A DNA stretch of 21,715 nt from Deltaproteobacteria bacterium (GTDB taxonomy: Bacteria; DRYD01), in NCBI GenBank assembly GCA_028276365.1, contig JAPYWL010000016.1, positions 1-21,715 on the forward strand. Direction: 5' to 3'. Of this stretch, positions 8,736-15,961 are shown piece after piece. The notes beneath the pieces were generated by a model that was given only the letters and a program-made list of their open reading frames with translations, was not told where the DNA came from and did no database searches. The position numbers were made by a program, and so were the translations under genes. Numbering within the stretch: the first letter of the stretch is position 1; each line of letters starts with the position of its first letter.

Positions 8736-9170
8736 TTATTTTTTAGGAGTAATCGCAAACGTTAAATTTCCATAAGCTATTAAAACGTCTTCAATATACA
8801 CTTCCCCTTTAGCAGTAGGAAAGATTACTTGCCCTAATTTCTTTATTTTTTCTTTCCTTACCTTTATAATGAGATCATCACCAGGTTTAGCACTTTTTTT
8901 AAATTTAAACTCATTAACAGCAGTTAAAACTGGTAAATAATTATCTTTATCTTTAAAATTATGCAAAAATAAGACCCCTGCTGCTTGAGCTATAGCCTCT
9001 ATTATGATAACGCCAGGTAATATAGGATTATCAGGAAAATGACCCACAAAAAACCACTCGTTTATACTTACACTCTTCTTTACAATTATCTCATCCTCTT
9101 TTAAACTTAATACCTTATCTACAAATAAAAATGGATATCTATGGGGTAAAGAATTTAATATTATATCCAT
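8736..9170 (-). CDS. fabZ: 3-hydroxyacyl-ACP dehydratase FabZ
   Basis: FabZ dehydrates 3-hydroxyacyl-ACP to trans-2-enoyl-ACP in type II fatty acid synthesis and draws on the same hydroxyacyl-ACP pool as LpxA. The single hot-dog fold shows LPHRYPFLFVD (8-18), GHFPDNPILPG (43-53) with catalytic His44, and EAIAQAAG (58-65) with catalytic Glu58. The length of 144 is typical. The ATG at 9170 is the only start that preserves the normal N-terminus, because an in-frame TAG lies just upstream. However, the obvious SD (AGGAGG, 9207-9202) is 31 bases away, unusually far, with an ATG directly followed by TAG in between. fabZ next to lpxA is a common arrangement. Confidence 0.95.
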   Translation of the reverse strand: MDIILNSLPHRYPFLFVDKVLSLKEDEIIVKKSVSINEWFFVGHFPDNPILPGVIIIEAIAQAAGVLFLHNFKDKDNYLPVLTAVNEFKFKKSAKPGDDLIIKVRKEKIKKLGQVIFPTAKGEVYIEDVLIAYGNLTFAITPKK

Positions 9171-9240
9171 TATCTACTGATTCTACATTAACTTTAACTT
9201 TCCTCCTAAAATCTATGTAATTAAAAAACTTTATATTAGT

Positions 9241-10119
9241 TTATATCATTTGTGGAATCCAAATAGTTTTAATTTCAATAAAATTCATTAAAAACTCCAA
9301 CTTAAATAGATCATCATTATAAAAATCTTCTTCCTTAATTTGTTTAATAAAAGTTCTTTTAACATTAAGAGAAGCTCCTTCTTGGATAGTCTCTTTTAAT
9401 CTCTTATTTCTATCATCTAATTCATTATAAACAAAGCAAATAGAGTTAACATCCATATGATTAGCTAAAACAGGCACTAATTCTTCATAAAATCCAGTTA
9501 ATATATTAATAACGCCAGGTAAAACATCAGAAGCTATTATAACCTCAGAAAAAGATAAAACAGCTAATGGATTATGTTCAACTAAAACAACAACTACATT
9601 CCCCAGCATAATAATAGGAATAACTAAGGAAATAAAACTTAAAAACGAAGGTTTTTCAGGTAAAACAACCCCAACTATACCTACAGCTTCAGGTGTAGAA
9701 TAATTAACAAATTTATTATTAACATTATTAACACTTCCTAAGAGATGATGAAATTTATCAGCAAACCCTGCAAAATAAACTAATCTATCTACACTAACCT
9801 CTATCTCTTTAACAGGATTTTCTACCCCCATTAAAGACAATTCATTTATAAATTCTTGTTTCCTATTTTCTAATTCTTCAGCCATTCTATAAATTATTTG
9901 CCCTTTATTATATCCACTTTTAGAAAACCAAGTATCAAAAACATTTTTAGCAAATCTTACAGCATCTCTTAAATCCTTCTTAGAAGCCCTAACTATATTT
10001 GCTAAAAATTTACCTTCTTTACTCATAAGCTTATAAGTCCTATTACTTTCGCTCCTAACTAAATTATTATTTATTAATATCTTATAAGTTTTTTTAACAT
10101 TAATTCTTTCATTGCTCAT
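9241..10119 (-). CDS. truncated aldehyde dehydrogenase-like pseudoenzyme
   Basis: This 292-residue protein matches only the NAD-binding part of the ALDH superfamily. DLRDAVRFAKNVFDTWF (49-65) resembles the ALDH N-terminus. LGNVVVVLVEHNP (172-184) occupies the place of the usual GNTVVLKPSE, so the cofactor-binding Lys is lost. LPGVINILTG (200-209) matches ALDH, but the PWNFP motif is replaced by LPEKPSF, and the domain with the catalytic Cys and Glu is absent. Only about 70 bases follow before fabZ, so this is not a frameshift. I recall a family of such short ALDH-like proteins paired with a full-length ALDH near deoC in actinobacteria; ANHMDVN (219-225) and the KTIW ending match it. The start has SD AGAGGTGA and a strong promoter. 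It heads the fabZ-lpxA operon. A structural or regulatory role is inference. Confidence 0.75.
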   Translation of the reverse strand: MSNERINVKKTYKILINNNLVRSESNRTYKLMSKEGKFLANIVRASKKDLRDAVRFAKNVFDTWFSKSGYNKGQIIYRMAEELENRKQEFINELSLMGVENPVKEIEVSVDRLVYFAGFADKFHHLLGSVNNVNNKFVNYSTPEAVGIVGVVLPEKPSFLSFISLVIPIIMLGNVVVVLVEHNPLAVLSFSEVIIASDVLPGVINILTGFYEELVPVLANHMDVNSICFVYNELDDRNKRLKETIQEGASLNVKRTFIKQIKEEDFYNDDLFKLEFLMNFIEIKTIWIPQMI

Positions 10120-10143
10120 AAAAAATCACCTCTTAATTTAATT

Positions 10144-10172
10144 ATTATACTTTTTTAAAGATTTTCTTTTAA
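10144..10172 (-). promoter_or_regulatory. sigma-70-type promoter for the pseudo-ALDH/fabZ/lpxA operon
   Basis: On the minus strand a perfect -10 TATAAT (10149-10144) lies 17 bases after TTAAAA (10172-10167), a 4/6 match to the -35 consensus. Transcription would begin near 10137, a short distance before the AGAGGTGA SD and ATG at 10119. It is the clearest promoter in the window. Confidence 0.6.
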
Positions 10173-10218
10173 TAAAAATTTAAATAGTAAAAATTAAAAA
10201 AAGGGAAGCTAAAGAAAA

Positions 10219-10325
10219 AAGAGAATAATAAAAATAAAGGGCCCCTAGCTCAAGTGGCAGAGCATGCGGCTCATAACCGCAGGGTTCTAGGTTCGAGTCC
10301 TGGGGGGCCCATTAATTATTCTCTT
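10219..10325. repeat. 11-bp inverted repeat flanking the tRNA gene
   Basis: AAGAGAATAAT (10219-10229) and its exact complement ATTATTCTCTT (10315-10325) bracket the tRNA at 10239-10311. In a precursor transcript they could form a helix stacked on the acceptor stem across a 9-base/3-base internal loop. Confidence 0.6.
10239..10311 (+). tRNA. tRNA with CAT anticodon, most like tRNA-Ile2 (lysidine type)
   Basis: The 73-nt sequence forms a complete cloverleaf. The acceptor stem pairs GGGCCCC with GGGGCCC (discriminator A). The D stem is GCTC/GAGC. The anticodon stem-loop is TGCGG-CTCATAA-CCGCA, and the T arm is CTAGG-TTCGAGT-CCTGG. The anticodon is CAT. The loop CTCATAA and the G/C-rich acceptor resemble the AUA-reading tRNA-Ile2 of E. 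coli and Bacillus more than elongator tRNA-Met, so the wobble C is probably converted to lysidine by TilS. Elongator tRNA-Met cannot be excluded. CCA is not encoded. Confidence 0.85.
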
Positions 10326-10352
10326 AAAAAATACTCCAATAAAAATCCTCCA

Positions 10353-11138
10353 ATGTCTAATGTAATTGAAATAAAAAATCTTTATTTTAAATATGATCAA
10401 GAATTAGTGTTAGAAGATATAAACTTAGAAGTAGAAGAAGGAGAATTTGTTAGTATAATTGGTCCAAATGGAGCAGGAAAAACTACATTAATAAAAATTC
10501 TATTAAACTTAATCCCATTTAATCAAGGAACTATTAAAATCCTTAATAAAGATATATCAAAAGATACAAGTTATTTAGAATACATAGGCTACCTACCTCA
10601 AATTTCAAATATTGATAAAAATTTTCCAATAACCGTTAAAGAAGCAATATTAATATCAAAATATAAACGAAAAGGTTTATTTAGCTTACCCAATTTTGTT
10701 TATACTTCACAAGATAAAATAGAAGTAGAAAAAATTATGGAATTATTAAATTTAGAAGATAAAAAAGATAAAAAACTCAGTGAATTATCAGGTGGGCAAA
10801 TCCAAAAACTACTATTAGCACGAGCACTAATTAGAAATATTAAAATCCTAATTCTAGATGAACCCACTAATTTTATAGATCCTAAATCAAAAACAGAACT
10901 ACTAAACATTATTTCAAAAATACAAAATTCCCTAAATATTACAATACTAATGGTAAGCCATGATTTAAATATAGTTTATAAACTAACTGATAAATTAGTT
11001 TGTATAAATAAAAAAGCTTTTGTTAGCAAATTAGATAATAAATACCAACAAAATAAAGAAAAAATTCAGCAAGACTTAAAATCTATATACAGTCAAAATT
11101 TTGAATATATAGAGCATTTTAACTGCATATTAGAATAG
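10353..11138 (+). CDS. metal-type ABC transporter ATP-binding protein (ZnuC/MntB-like)
   Basis: This is a 261-residue ATPase subunit of an importer, most like the zinc/manganese family. Walker A GPNGAGKTT is at 37-45, followed by the Q-loop YLPQ (80-83) and the FPITVKEA stretch typical of ZnuC/TroB relatives. The LSGGQ signature is at 145-149, Walker B ILILDE at 165-170 and the switch His at 203 (VSHDLN). After Walker B, TNFIDP replaces the usual T-G-L/V-D. The frame is open back into the tRNA, but residues encoded there are artefactual; ATG 10353 gives the standard N-terminus. No SD precedes it (only CCTCC). It begins 41 bases after the tRNA, is the only plus-strand protein gene, and has no permease or binding-protein gene in the window. 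The metal specificity is inferred. Confidence 0.88.
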   Translation: MSNVIEIKNLYFKYDQELVLEDINLEVEEGEFVSIIGPNGAGKTTLIKILLNLIPFNQGTIKILNKDISKDTSYLEYIGYLPQISNIDKNFPITVKEAILISKYKRKGLFSLPNFVYTSQDKIEVEKIMELLNLEDKKDKKLSELSGGQIQKLLLARALIRNIKILILDEPTNFIDPKSKTELLNIISKIQNSLNITILMVSHDLNIVYKLTDKLVCINKKAFVSKLDNKYQQNKEKIQQDLKSIYSQNFEYIEHFNCILE

Positions 11139-11153
11139 TTTTAGGTCCAATTA

Positions 11154-12599
11154 CTAATTTAGATAATCTTTAAAATCAAAAATAATTCCATAAATCTCGT
11201 TTAAATTAATCAAACCATAAGGTAAGTTAATAAGATATTTATTATTTTTAGGATTATCAAAGAAAATACCACTATTAAAATTATCCAAATATCTTTCTAT
11301 TTTAGAAATATCTTTATTAAAAAATTCAAAAATAGGTAAAATAACACCAGCTTTATCAGTATTACCATCCTTACCATCAGTAGCTAATGAAAAAAATAAT
11401 ATATCCACTTTATTTTTTAATTCATCTATATTAAATTGATTTATAAGTAAATAATATAGCTCTTTTATTAAATAAAGAACAATATGTTGTACTCTACCAC
11501 CATATCCATCTTTTAAAACTTTTAAATAAGTTTCTCCACCAAATAAATAAACCTTTATCTTATCTTTTATATCCCCCTTTAAGTACTCATTTAACTTAGT
11601 AAATATAAATGATTTAAAAAATTTAGTTAAATTAATAATATCTAAATTAATGTGTGTAGAAACAATTTCAATTTCAAAATCTTTATTTTTCACATTTAAT
11701 TTATAATATTCTTTTAAATTCTTCATTTGATTGTATAATAAATAAACACTTTCAAAATTATCTAATAAAATAAAATTATGGAGATTCTTTTTTAAATAAT
11801 CTAATTTATTTTCCATTATTTTTTCTATTTCTTTGTTTTTATTAATAATATTTAGAAGCATTTTAGAATCTATAAGGATTTTTAAATATTGGGATAATTC
11901 AGAAATTAATTGATTCATTTCTTGGTAAGATAATTTTTTATAAAAAGTAGTAAGTCCTGAACCTATAGTATCTACACTATTAAATGGGACATCAGAAATA
12001 ATAAAACTAATAATTTTAGATTTATTAAAATATTGTAATAATTTTCCGCCTTTAATATTAGATAAAAAAGTTCTATAAGTATTTAGTTTATAAATATTAA
12101 AATCAACTTGCAAGAGTATCTTGTAAATCTCAGCTAAAGTAATAGGTGGTATAATAGAATCCTCTACCATAGAGCTACTACCACCAGAAATTAAAAATAA
12201 AAATAAACTATTTTCACTATCAAACTCTAAGGCTAAATCGATAATTTTTTTAGCAGCTTTAAAAGAATTATCACTTACTAAAGGATGGGTAGATTCTATT
12301 AACTCTAGTTTTTTATTATTTTCAAGAATTTCCAAATCTTTTATTTGATCCTTTAAATTAATATCATAAATAACTAAGGCTTTATTAAAACTTAGATTAT
12401 ACTTTTCAAAAGTATTAATTAAAGCTTTATACATACTTAAAGAAGCTTTACCTACAGATATTATGTAAATATTTTTATAATTTTTAATAACATCAACATT
12501 AGAATAAACAGCGTTTTCAATAGAATTATTAATAGAGTTTTGTAACTCGTTTTTAAAATTATTTTGAATCGTATTTTTAATAAAATCAAATAAATCCAT
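11154..12599 (-). CDS. glycerate 2-kinase (GckA/MOFRL family)
   Basis: The family phosphorylates D-glycerate to 2-phosphoglycerate with ATP, feeding lower glycolysis. Signatures are ISVGKAS (47-53), LISGGSSSM (136-144), NTYRTFLSNIKGGKL (173-187), SDVPFNSVDTIGSGLT, GGETYLKV, GGRVQH (usually GGRNQE) and ATDGKDGNTDKAG near the C-terminus, the MOFRL hallmark. At 481 residues it is slightly longer than the usual 420-450, with an Asn/Lys-rich middle insertion. I prefer ATG 12599, with AAAGG 13 bases upstream. The in-frame TTG at 12611 is only 2 bases after that SD. It converges with the ABC ATPase gene, leaving 15 bases between the stops and no visible terminator. The preceding gap (12600-12875) contains promoter-like sequence. 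Confidence 0.88.
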   Translation of the reverse strand: MDLFDFIKNTIQNNFKNELQNSINNSIENAVYSNVDVIKNYKNIYIISVGKASLSMYKALINTFEKYNLSFNKALVIYDINLKDQIKDLEILENNKKLELIESTHPLVSDNSFKAAKKIIDLALEFDSENSLFLFLISGGSSSMVEDSIIPPITLAEIYKILLQVDFNIYKLNTYRTFLSNIKGGKLLQYFNKSKIISFIISDVPFNSVDTIGSGLTTFYKKLSYQEMNQLISELSQYLKILIDSKMLLNIINKNKEIEKIMENKLDYLKKNLHNFILLDNFESVYLLYNQMKNLKEYYKLNVKNKDFEIEIVSTHINLDIINLTKFFKSFIFTKLNEYLKGDIKDKIKVYLFGGETYLKVLKDGYGGRVQHIVLYLIKELYYLLINQFNIDELKNKVDILFFSLATDGKDGNTDKAGVILPIFEFFNKDISKIERYLDNFNSGIFFDNPKNNKYLINLPYGLINLNEIYGIIFDFKDYLN

Positions 12600-12721
12600 A
12601 GATAAAAACAAACCTTTAGAGTATTATTTCAGTTTATATTTATTATTTTATATAACATTAGCTCAACTTACTAAAATACATCCTTCTTTACATAATAATA
12701 GAGTTTTCAATTTAAATAAAG

Positions 12722-12778
12722 ATTTTATACTTTTCTTTAGCCCTTTCCAATTTTATATAGATCAATTATTGTTTTCAA
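12722..12778 (-). promoter_or_regulatory. tandem promoter-like elements upstream of glycerate kinase
   Basis: Two successive minus-strand matches share the form TTGRAA, 15-17 bases, TATAAAAT: TTGAAA (12778-12773) with TATAAAAT (12757-12750), and TTGGAA (12750-12745) with TATAAAAT (12729-12722). They would leave a 5' leader of over 100 bases. I found no credible reading frame or RNA elsewhere in the 12600-12875 gap. Confidence 0.35.
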
Positions 12779-12875
12779 GCATACTCTCCAAATTCAGACC
12801 CCTGTTAAGCATTTTATACTACATATTCACTTTATCTACGAGAATTCTACACAGCTTTAAGTTAAAAATTTAAAA

Positions 12876-14240
12876 TTAAGCTAAATTAGTGTTATTAATA
12901 TTATTATTATTTTTAAGTTTCATGGCATAAATAACAGCATTATAAGCATCAACTAACCCCGCACCTTGAGCATATTTATCATAAACTTGATTAGTTTGAG
13001 GATCTTTTATTTTACGTGCTGTTTTCATTAATATTTCTTTAATTAGCTTAGGAGTAGCGTCAGGTAAAATTTGACAGATTAAAGCTGCAATCCCCGATAC
13101 TATAGCAGTAGCTCCACTTGTTCCAGATAAATTAATATAATACTTACCCTGCCAAATATCATCTACAGAATTACCACCAGAATTTGAACCACTATTTACA
13201 TTATCTTTATAAATTTTATGTAATTCGTTATCCATTATTGTATTCTTAATATTAGTAGATGAAGTATAATAATTATCAGATTTTAGTTTATAAGGATCAA
13301 AGACTGAATTAGGGACCCTAGCACCAGCTAATAACTTAGCAGGAGCAACTACATCTGGTTTATCTAATAAATCAAAAGGAGTAGGACCTTTAGAAGAAGC
13401 ATCATAGATGGTATCATCTGAAACATCACAAGTATTCTTAGTATCAATTCCGCCAACTGTTATAACATCAGGTGCAATCCCTGGACTATCTATAGTTTCA
13501 TTAGCATAGTCATTCCCTGCAGCAGCTACAACTGTATAATCCTGAGCTAAATCATTAGATAATTTAGCTATAGTATCATTTAGATATCCTGTCTTAGGAT
13601 CAACCCCTATTGATAAATTAACAACCTTTATATTATATTTTTTCCCATTTTCTTTTATCCATTCTAACGCTTTAATTATTTCAGAAACTGAGGTTATTCT
13701 AAGAATAACGAATTTAACACCAGGTGCTACTCCTTGATTATATCCATTTGACATTTTACCACTTCCACCTATTAACGAAGCAACATGAGTCCCATGACCT
13801 AATAAATCCTTAGGATTATTTTCATTAGATTCACCAGAAAAATCTTTATAAAATATTATTCTATCTTTTTCTAAATCAGGATGATTATAAATTATACCAC
13901 TATCAACAACAGCAACTACTACATCTTTCCCATCAATACCTAACTGTCTTACCTTATCTAAATTAATAGCAATTAAATTCGGATTTAATTTAGCACATGA
14001 ATCCTGAGATATATTTTCAGATTTTTCAACAGTAGCCCCTATATTCACTACTTTTTTTATTAAATTTAAATCAGGATTATTAGCAATAGGATTATATAAT
14101 ACATCTTGTCTAAATTCATCATTGTAATATGTTATAATGTTATATTTCTTTAAATCTTTTTGTAAATCAATTTTATTCTCTAAAAACTCTTTATTATAAA
14201 TTAAGTTTTTTATTTTACTAAAATTAGTTTTTTCTATCAT
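12876..14240 (-). CDS. subtilisin-like (S8) serine protease without signal peptide
   Basis: The catalytic triad is complete. Asp113 lies in VVAVVDSGI (108-116), His149 in GHGTHVA (148-154) and Ser375 in SGTSGATAIVSG (372-383); the oxyanion Asn243 lies in AAAGND (239-244). Residues 1-90 are a charged, Asn/Lys-rich propeptide-like region. The N-terminus has no hydrophobic signal, so the enzyme is probably cytoplasmic, like AprX/Isp-type intracellular subtilases. The active-site serine motif is GTSGAT instead of the usual GTSMAT/A. Residues 345-365 hold a low-complexity Ser/Gly/Asn insertion before the serine block, and the C-terminus ends in an Asn-rich tail. The ATG at 14240 has no visible SD. 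Upstream (14241-14338) is plain AT-rich DNA, then repeat copy A. Substrates cannot be inferred. Confidence 0.9.
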   Translation of the reverse strand: MIEKTNFSKIKNLIYNKEFLENKIDLQKDLKKYNIITYYNDEFRQDVLYNPIANNPDLNLIKKVVNIGATVEKSENISQDSCAKLNPNLIAINLDKVRQLGIDGKDVVVAVVDSGIIYNHPDLEKDRIIFYKDFSGESNENNPKDLLGHGTHVASLIGGSGKMSNGYNQGVAPGVKFVILRITSVSEIIKALEWIKENGKKYNIKVVNLSIGVDPKTGYLNDTIAKLSNDLAQDYTVVAAAGNDYANETIDSPGIAPDVITVGGIDTKNTCDVSDDTIYDASSKGPTPFDLLDKPDVVAPAKLLAGARVPNSVFDPYKLKSDNYYTSSTNIKNTIMDNELHKIYKDNVNSGSNSGGNSVDDIWQGKYYINLSGTSGATAIVSGIAALICQILPDATPKLIKEILMKTARKIKDPQTNQVYDKYAQGAGLVDAYNAVIYAMKLKNNNNINNTNLA

Positions 14241-14338
14241 ATGGTATATATTTTTATGAAAAATAATTACATTTAAAAAATAGGTTAAAAAAATGTTAAT
14301 TTTTTAAAAGAATGCTAAAAAATTAGTTTTAATAAAAG

Positions 14339-14478
14339 CAGAAAAATTAGCTTAGTTCACATTAACAGTTTTTTTTATTAAAAATTTATATGAAAGATTT
14401 TTCATTTTTTTACCTAATTATTATATTGGAGCAAATATACAACATATACGTTTAGCTTACCCCTAGGGGAATTGAAAA
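14339..14478 (+). repeat. dispersed repeat unit copy A: leader-like sequence plus one CRISPR-type repeat
   Basis: This unit is shared with 21208-21350. The 14339-14448 part is AT-rich and leader-like. It begins CAGAAAAATTA and contains a run of eight T followed by ATTAAAAATTTATAT, then TAATTATTATATTGGAGCA. It ends in one 30-bp repeat (14449-14478) with TTTAGCTTACCC, the palindrome CCCCTAGGGG and the terminal GAATTGAAA typical of many CRISPR repeats. The repeat is identical to copy B at 27 of 30 positions. No spacer, second repeat or cas gene is adjacent. It lies 13 bases beyond the stop of fumC, which runs in the opposite direction. Whether it is functional is unknown. Confidence 0.8.
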
Positions 14479-14491
14479 ATAAGCAATATTT

Positions 14492-15922
14492 TTAATATCC
14501 TGTTTTAGTTAAGTTTAAAGGATTTAATATTTTTTCAGCTTCATCTTGAGATAATATATTATTTAAAACCACATATTCTTTAATAGATAATTTATTTTTA
14601 AGCGCTTCTTTAACTATTTCATATGCTTTATCATAACCTACAATTTTAGCTAATGGAGTTACTATAGAAGGATTATAATTAACAATACTATTAACTTTTT
14701 CGAGATTAATTTTAAGCCCATCTATTAGTTTTTCTTTTATTAATTTTAATAAATTAGATAAAATAGAGATAGACTCAGTTAATGAAAAAGAAACTAGTGG
14801 AAAAGTAGTAGATAACTCAAAATTGGAATATTGATTAACAAAAGTTAAGGAATAACTTAATCCCACTATATAAGAGCAAGCCATACCAGTAGCTTCAGGT
14901 ACAACCGGATTAACTTTACCAGGCATAATAGAGGATCCTGGTTGAAGTTCTGGTAAGATTAATTCTCCAAAACCACCTACAGGCCCACTACCCATAAACC
15001 TTATATCATTAGTTATCTTTATTAAAGCTAATGCTAAAATCTTTAAAATATCCATTACTTCTATAAAAGTATCAATAGAAGCTTGAGCTTCAAAATGATT
15101 AGAAGTTTCCCTAAATTTAGGGTATATCTCAAATGGTATATATTTAGCCATAAATTCATTAATTTTATTAACTACTTTATAAGCAAAATCTACATGGGTA
15201 TTAATCCCTGTACCTACAGCAGTTCCCCCAATAGGTAACTCAGCCAATCTATTAAAAACTCCTTTAATCCTATCAATAGCTAATTCTAATTGTCTTCTAT
15301 AACCTGAGAATTCTTGAGAAAAAGTAATAGGAGTAGCATCCATTAAATGAGTTCTCCCTATTTTTACTATATCTTTAAATTCTTCTTCTTTTTGTTTTAT
15401 AGAATTTATTAAATAGTTAATATCGCTTATTAAATTAATTAACATTTTATATACAGCTATTCTAATAGAAGTAGGAATAACATCATTAGAAGATTGTCCT
15501 TTATTAACGTCGTCATTTGGATGTATAAATTTAGAACCTAATTCCTTACCTACCAAAGTAGAAGCTAAATTAGAGATAACTTCATTAACATTCATATTAG
15601 TAGAAGTCCCTGAACCAGTTTGGAAAATATCTAAAATAAAATTATCTTGATATTTTTCAAAATTATTTAATATCTCATCAACAGCATTAACAATAGCATT
15701 AGCTTTGTCAGAATTTAACAAATTTAATTCATTATTAACGATAGCAGCAGCCTTTTTTATAATAAGCAAAGCTTTAATAATTTCTGGATGAAATTTATAA
15801 TTACTTATTTTAAAGTTATTGATAGCTCTTTGAGTTTGAGGTCCCCACAGCTTTTCCTTAGGAATTAATACTTCACCCATAGGATCTTTTTCTATTCTAA
15901 AAGAATCTGTATTTATAGTCAT
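14492..15922 (-). CDS. fumC: class II fumarate hydratase
   Basis: This iron-independent fumarase interconverts fumarate and malate in the TCA cycle, acting in the cytoplasm as a homotetramer. The 476-residue length is typical. Family signatures are DIFQTGSGTSTNMNVNEV (98-115), GQSSNDVIPTS (142-152), KIGRTHLMDATPIT (187-200) with catalytic His192, and GSSIMPGKVNP (329-339) with catalytic Ser331. The Gly in MPGK and the NTHVDFA stretch favour fumarase over aspartase, which has MPAK. SD AAGGAGG lies 8 bases before the ATG at 15922. The upstream ureohydrolase gene ends 39 bases away. The 3' end is followed by repeat copy A, which lies outside the coding sequence. Confidence 0.95.
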   Translation of the reverse strand: MTINTDSFRIEKDPMGEVLIPKEKLWGPQTQRAINNFKISNYKFHPEIIKALLIIKKAAAIVNNELNLLNSDKANAIVNAVDEILNNFEKYQDNFILDIFQTGSGTSTNMNVNEVISNLASTLVGKELGSKFIHPNDDVNKGQSSNDVIPTSIRIAVYKMLINLISDINYLINSIKQKEEEFKDIVKIGRTHLMDATPITFSQEFSGYRRQLELAIDRIKGVFNRLAELPIGGTAVGTGINTHVDFAYKVVNKINEFMAKYIPFEIYPKFRETSNHFEAQASIDTFIEVMDILKILALALIKITNDIRFMGSGPVGGFGELILPELQPGSSIMPGKVNPVVPEATGMACSYIVGLSYSLTFVNQYSNFELSTTFPLVSFSLTESISILSNLLKLIKEKLIDGLKINLEKVNSIVNYNPSIVTPLAKIVGYDKAYEIVKEALKNKLSIKEYVVLNNILSQDEAEKILNPLNLTKTGY

Positions 15923-15961
15923 AAATAATCCCTCCTTATATCATGAAATCTTTAACGATTT

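Noticed and set aside
9171-9240. Possible missing C-terminal half of an ALDH broken by frameshift
   Set aside because: Only 70 bases separate the stop from fabZ and no frame there resembles ALDH, so the short protein is complete as it stands.
10254-10352. N-terminal extension of the ABC ATPase frame
   Set aside because: It begins inside the tRNA and encodes residues read from tRNA sequence; the family N-terminus begins at ATG 10353.
10680-10692. A 13-bp match (TTTAGCTTACCCA) to the CRISPR-type repeat inside the ABC ATPase gene
   Set aside because: It encodes ordinary ABC residues (F-S-L-P), lacks the palindrome's right arm and the GAATTGAAA end, and has no leader-like sequence; treated as chance.
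10700-10909. A 69-residue minus-strand reading frame
   Set aside because: It is antisense to the signature and Walker B region of the ABC ATPase gene; a shadow of a real gene.
12600-12875. Possible riboswitch or small gene before glycerate kinase
   Set aside because: No known aptamer core and no frame longer than about 15 codons with an SD; only promoter-like motifs are visible.
14339-14478. Repeat copy A as a simple intrinsic terminator for fumC
   Set aside because: In the fumC direction the CCCCTAGGGG hairpin is not followed by a T-run, and the conserved unit extends about 110 bp further with A-runs, so termination alone does not explain it.
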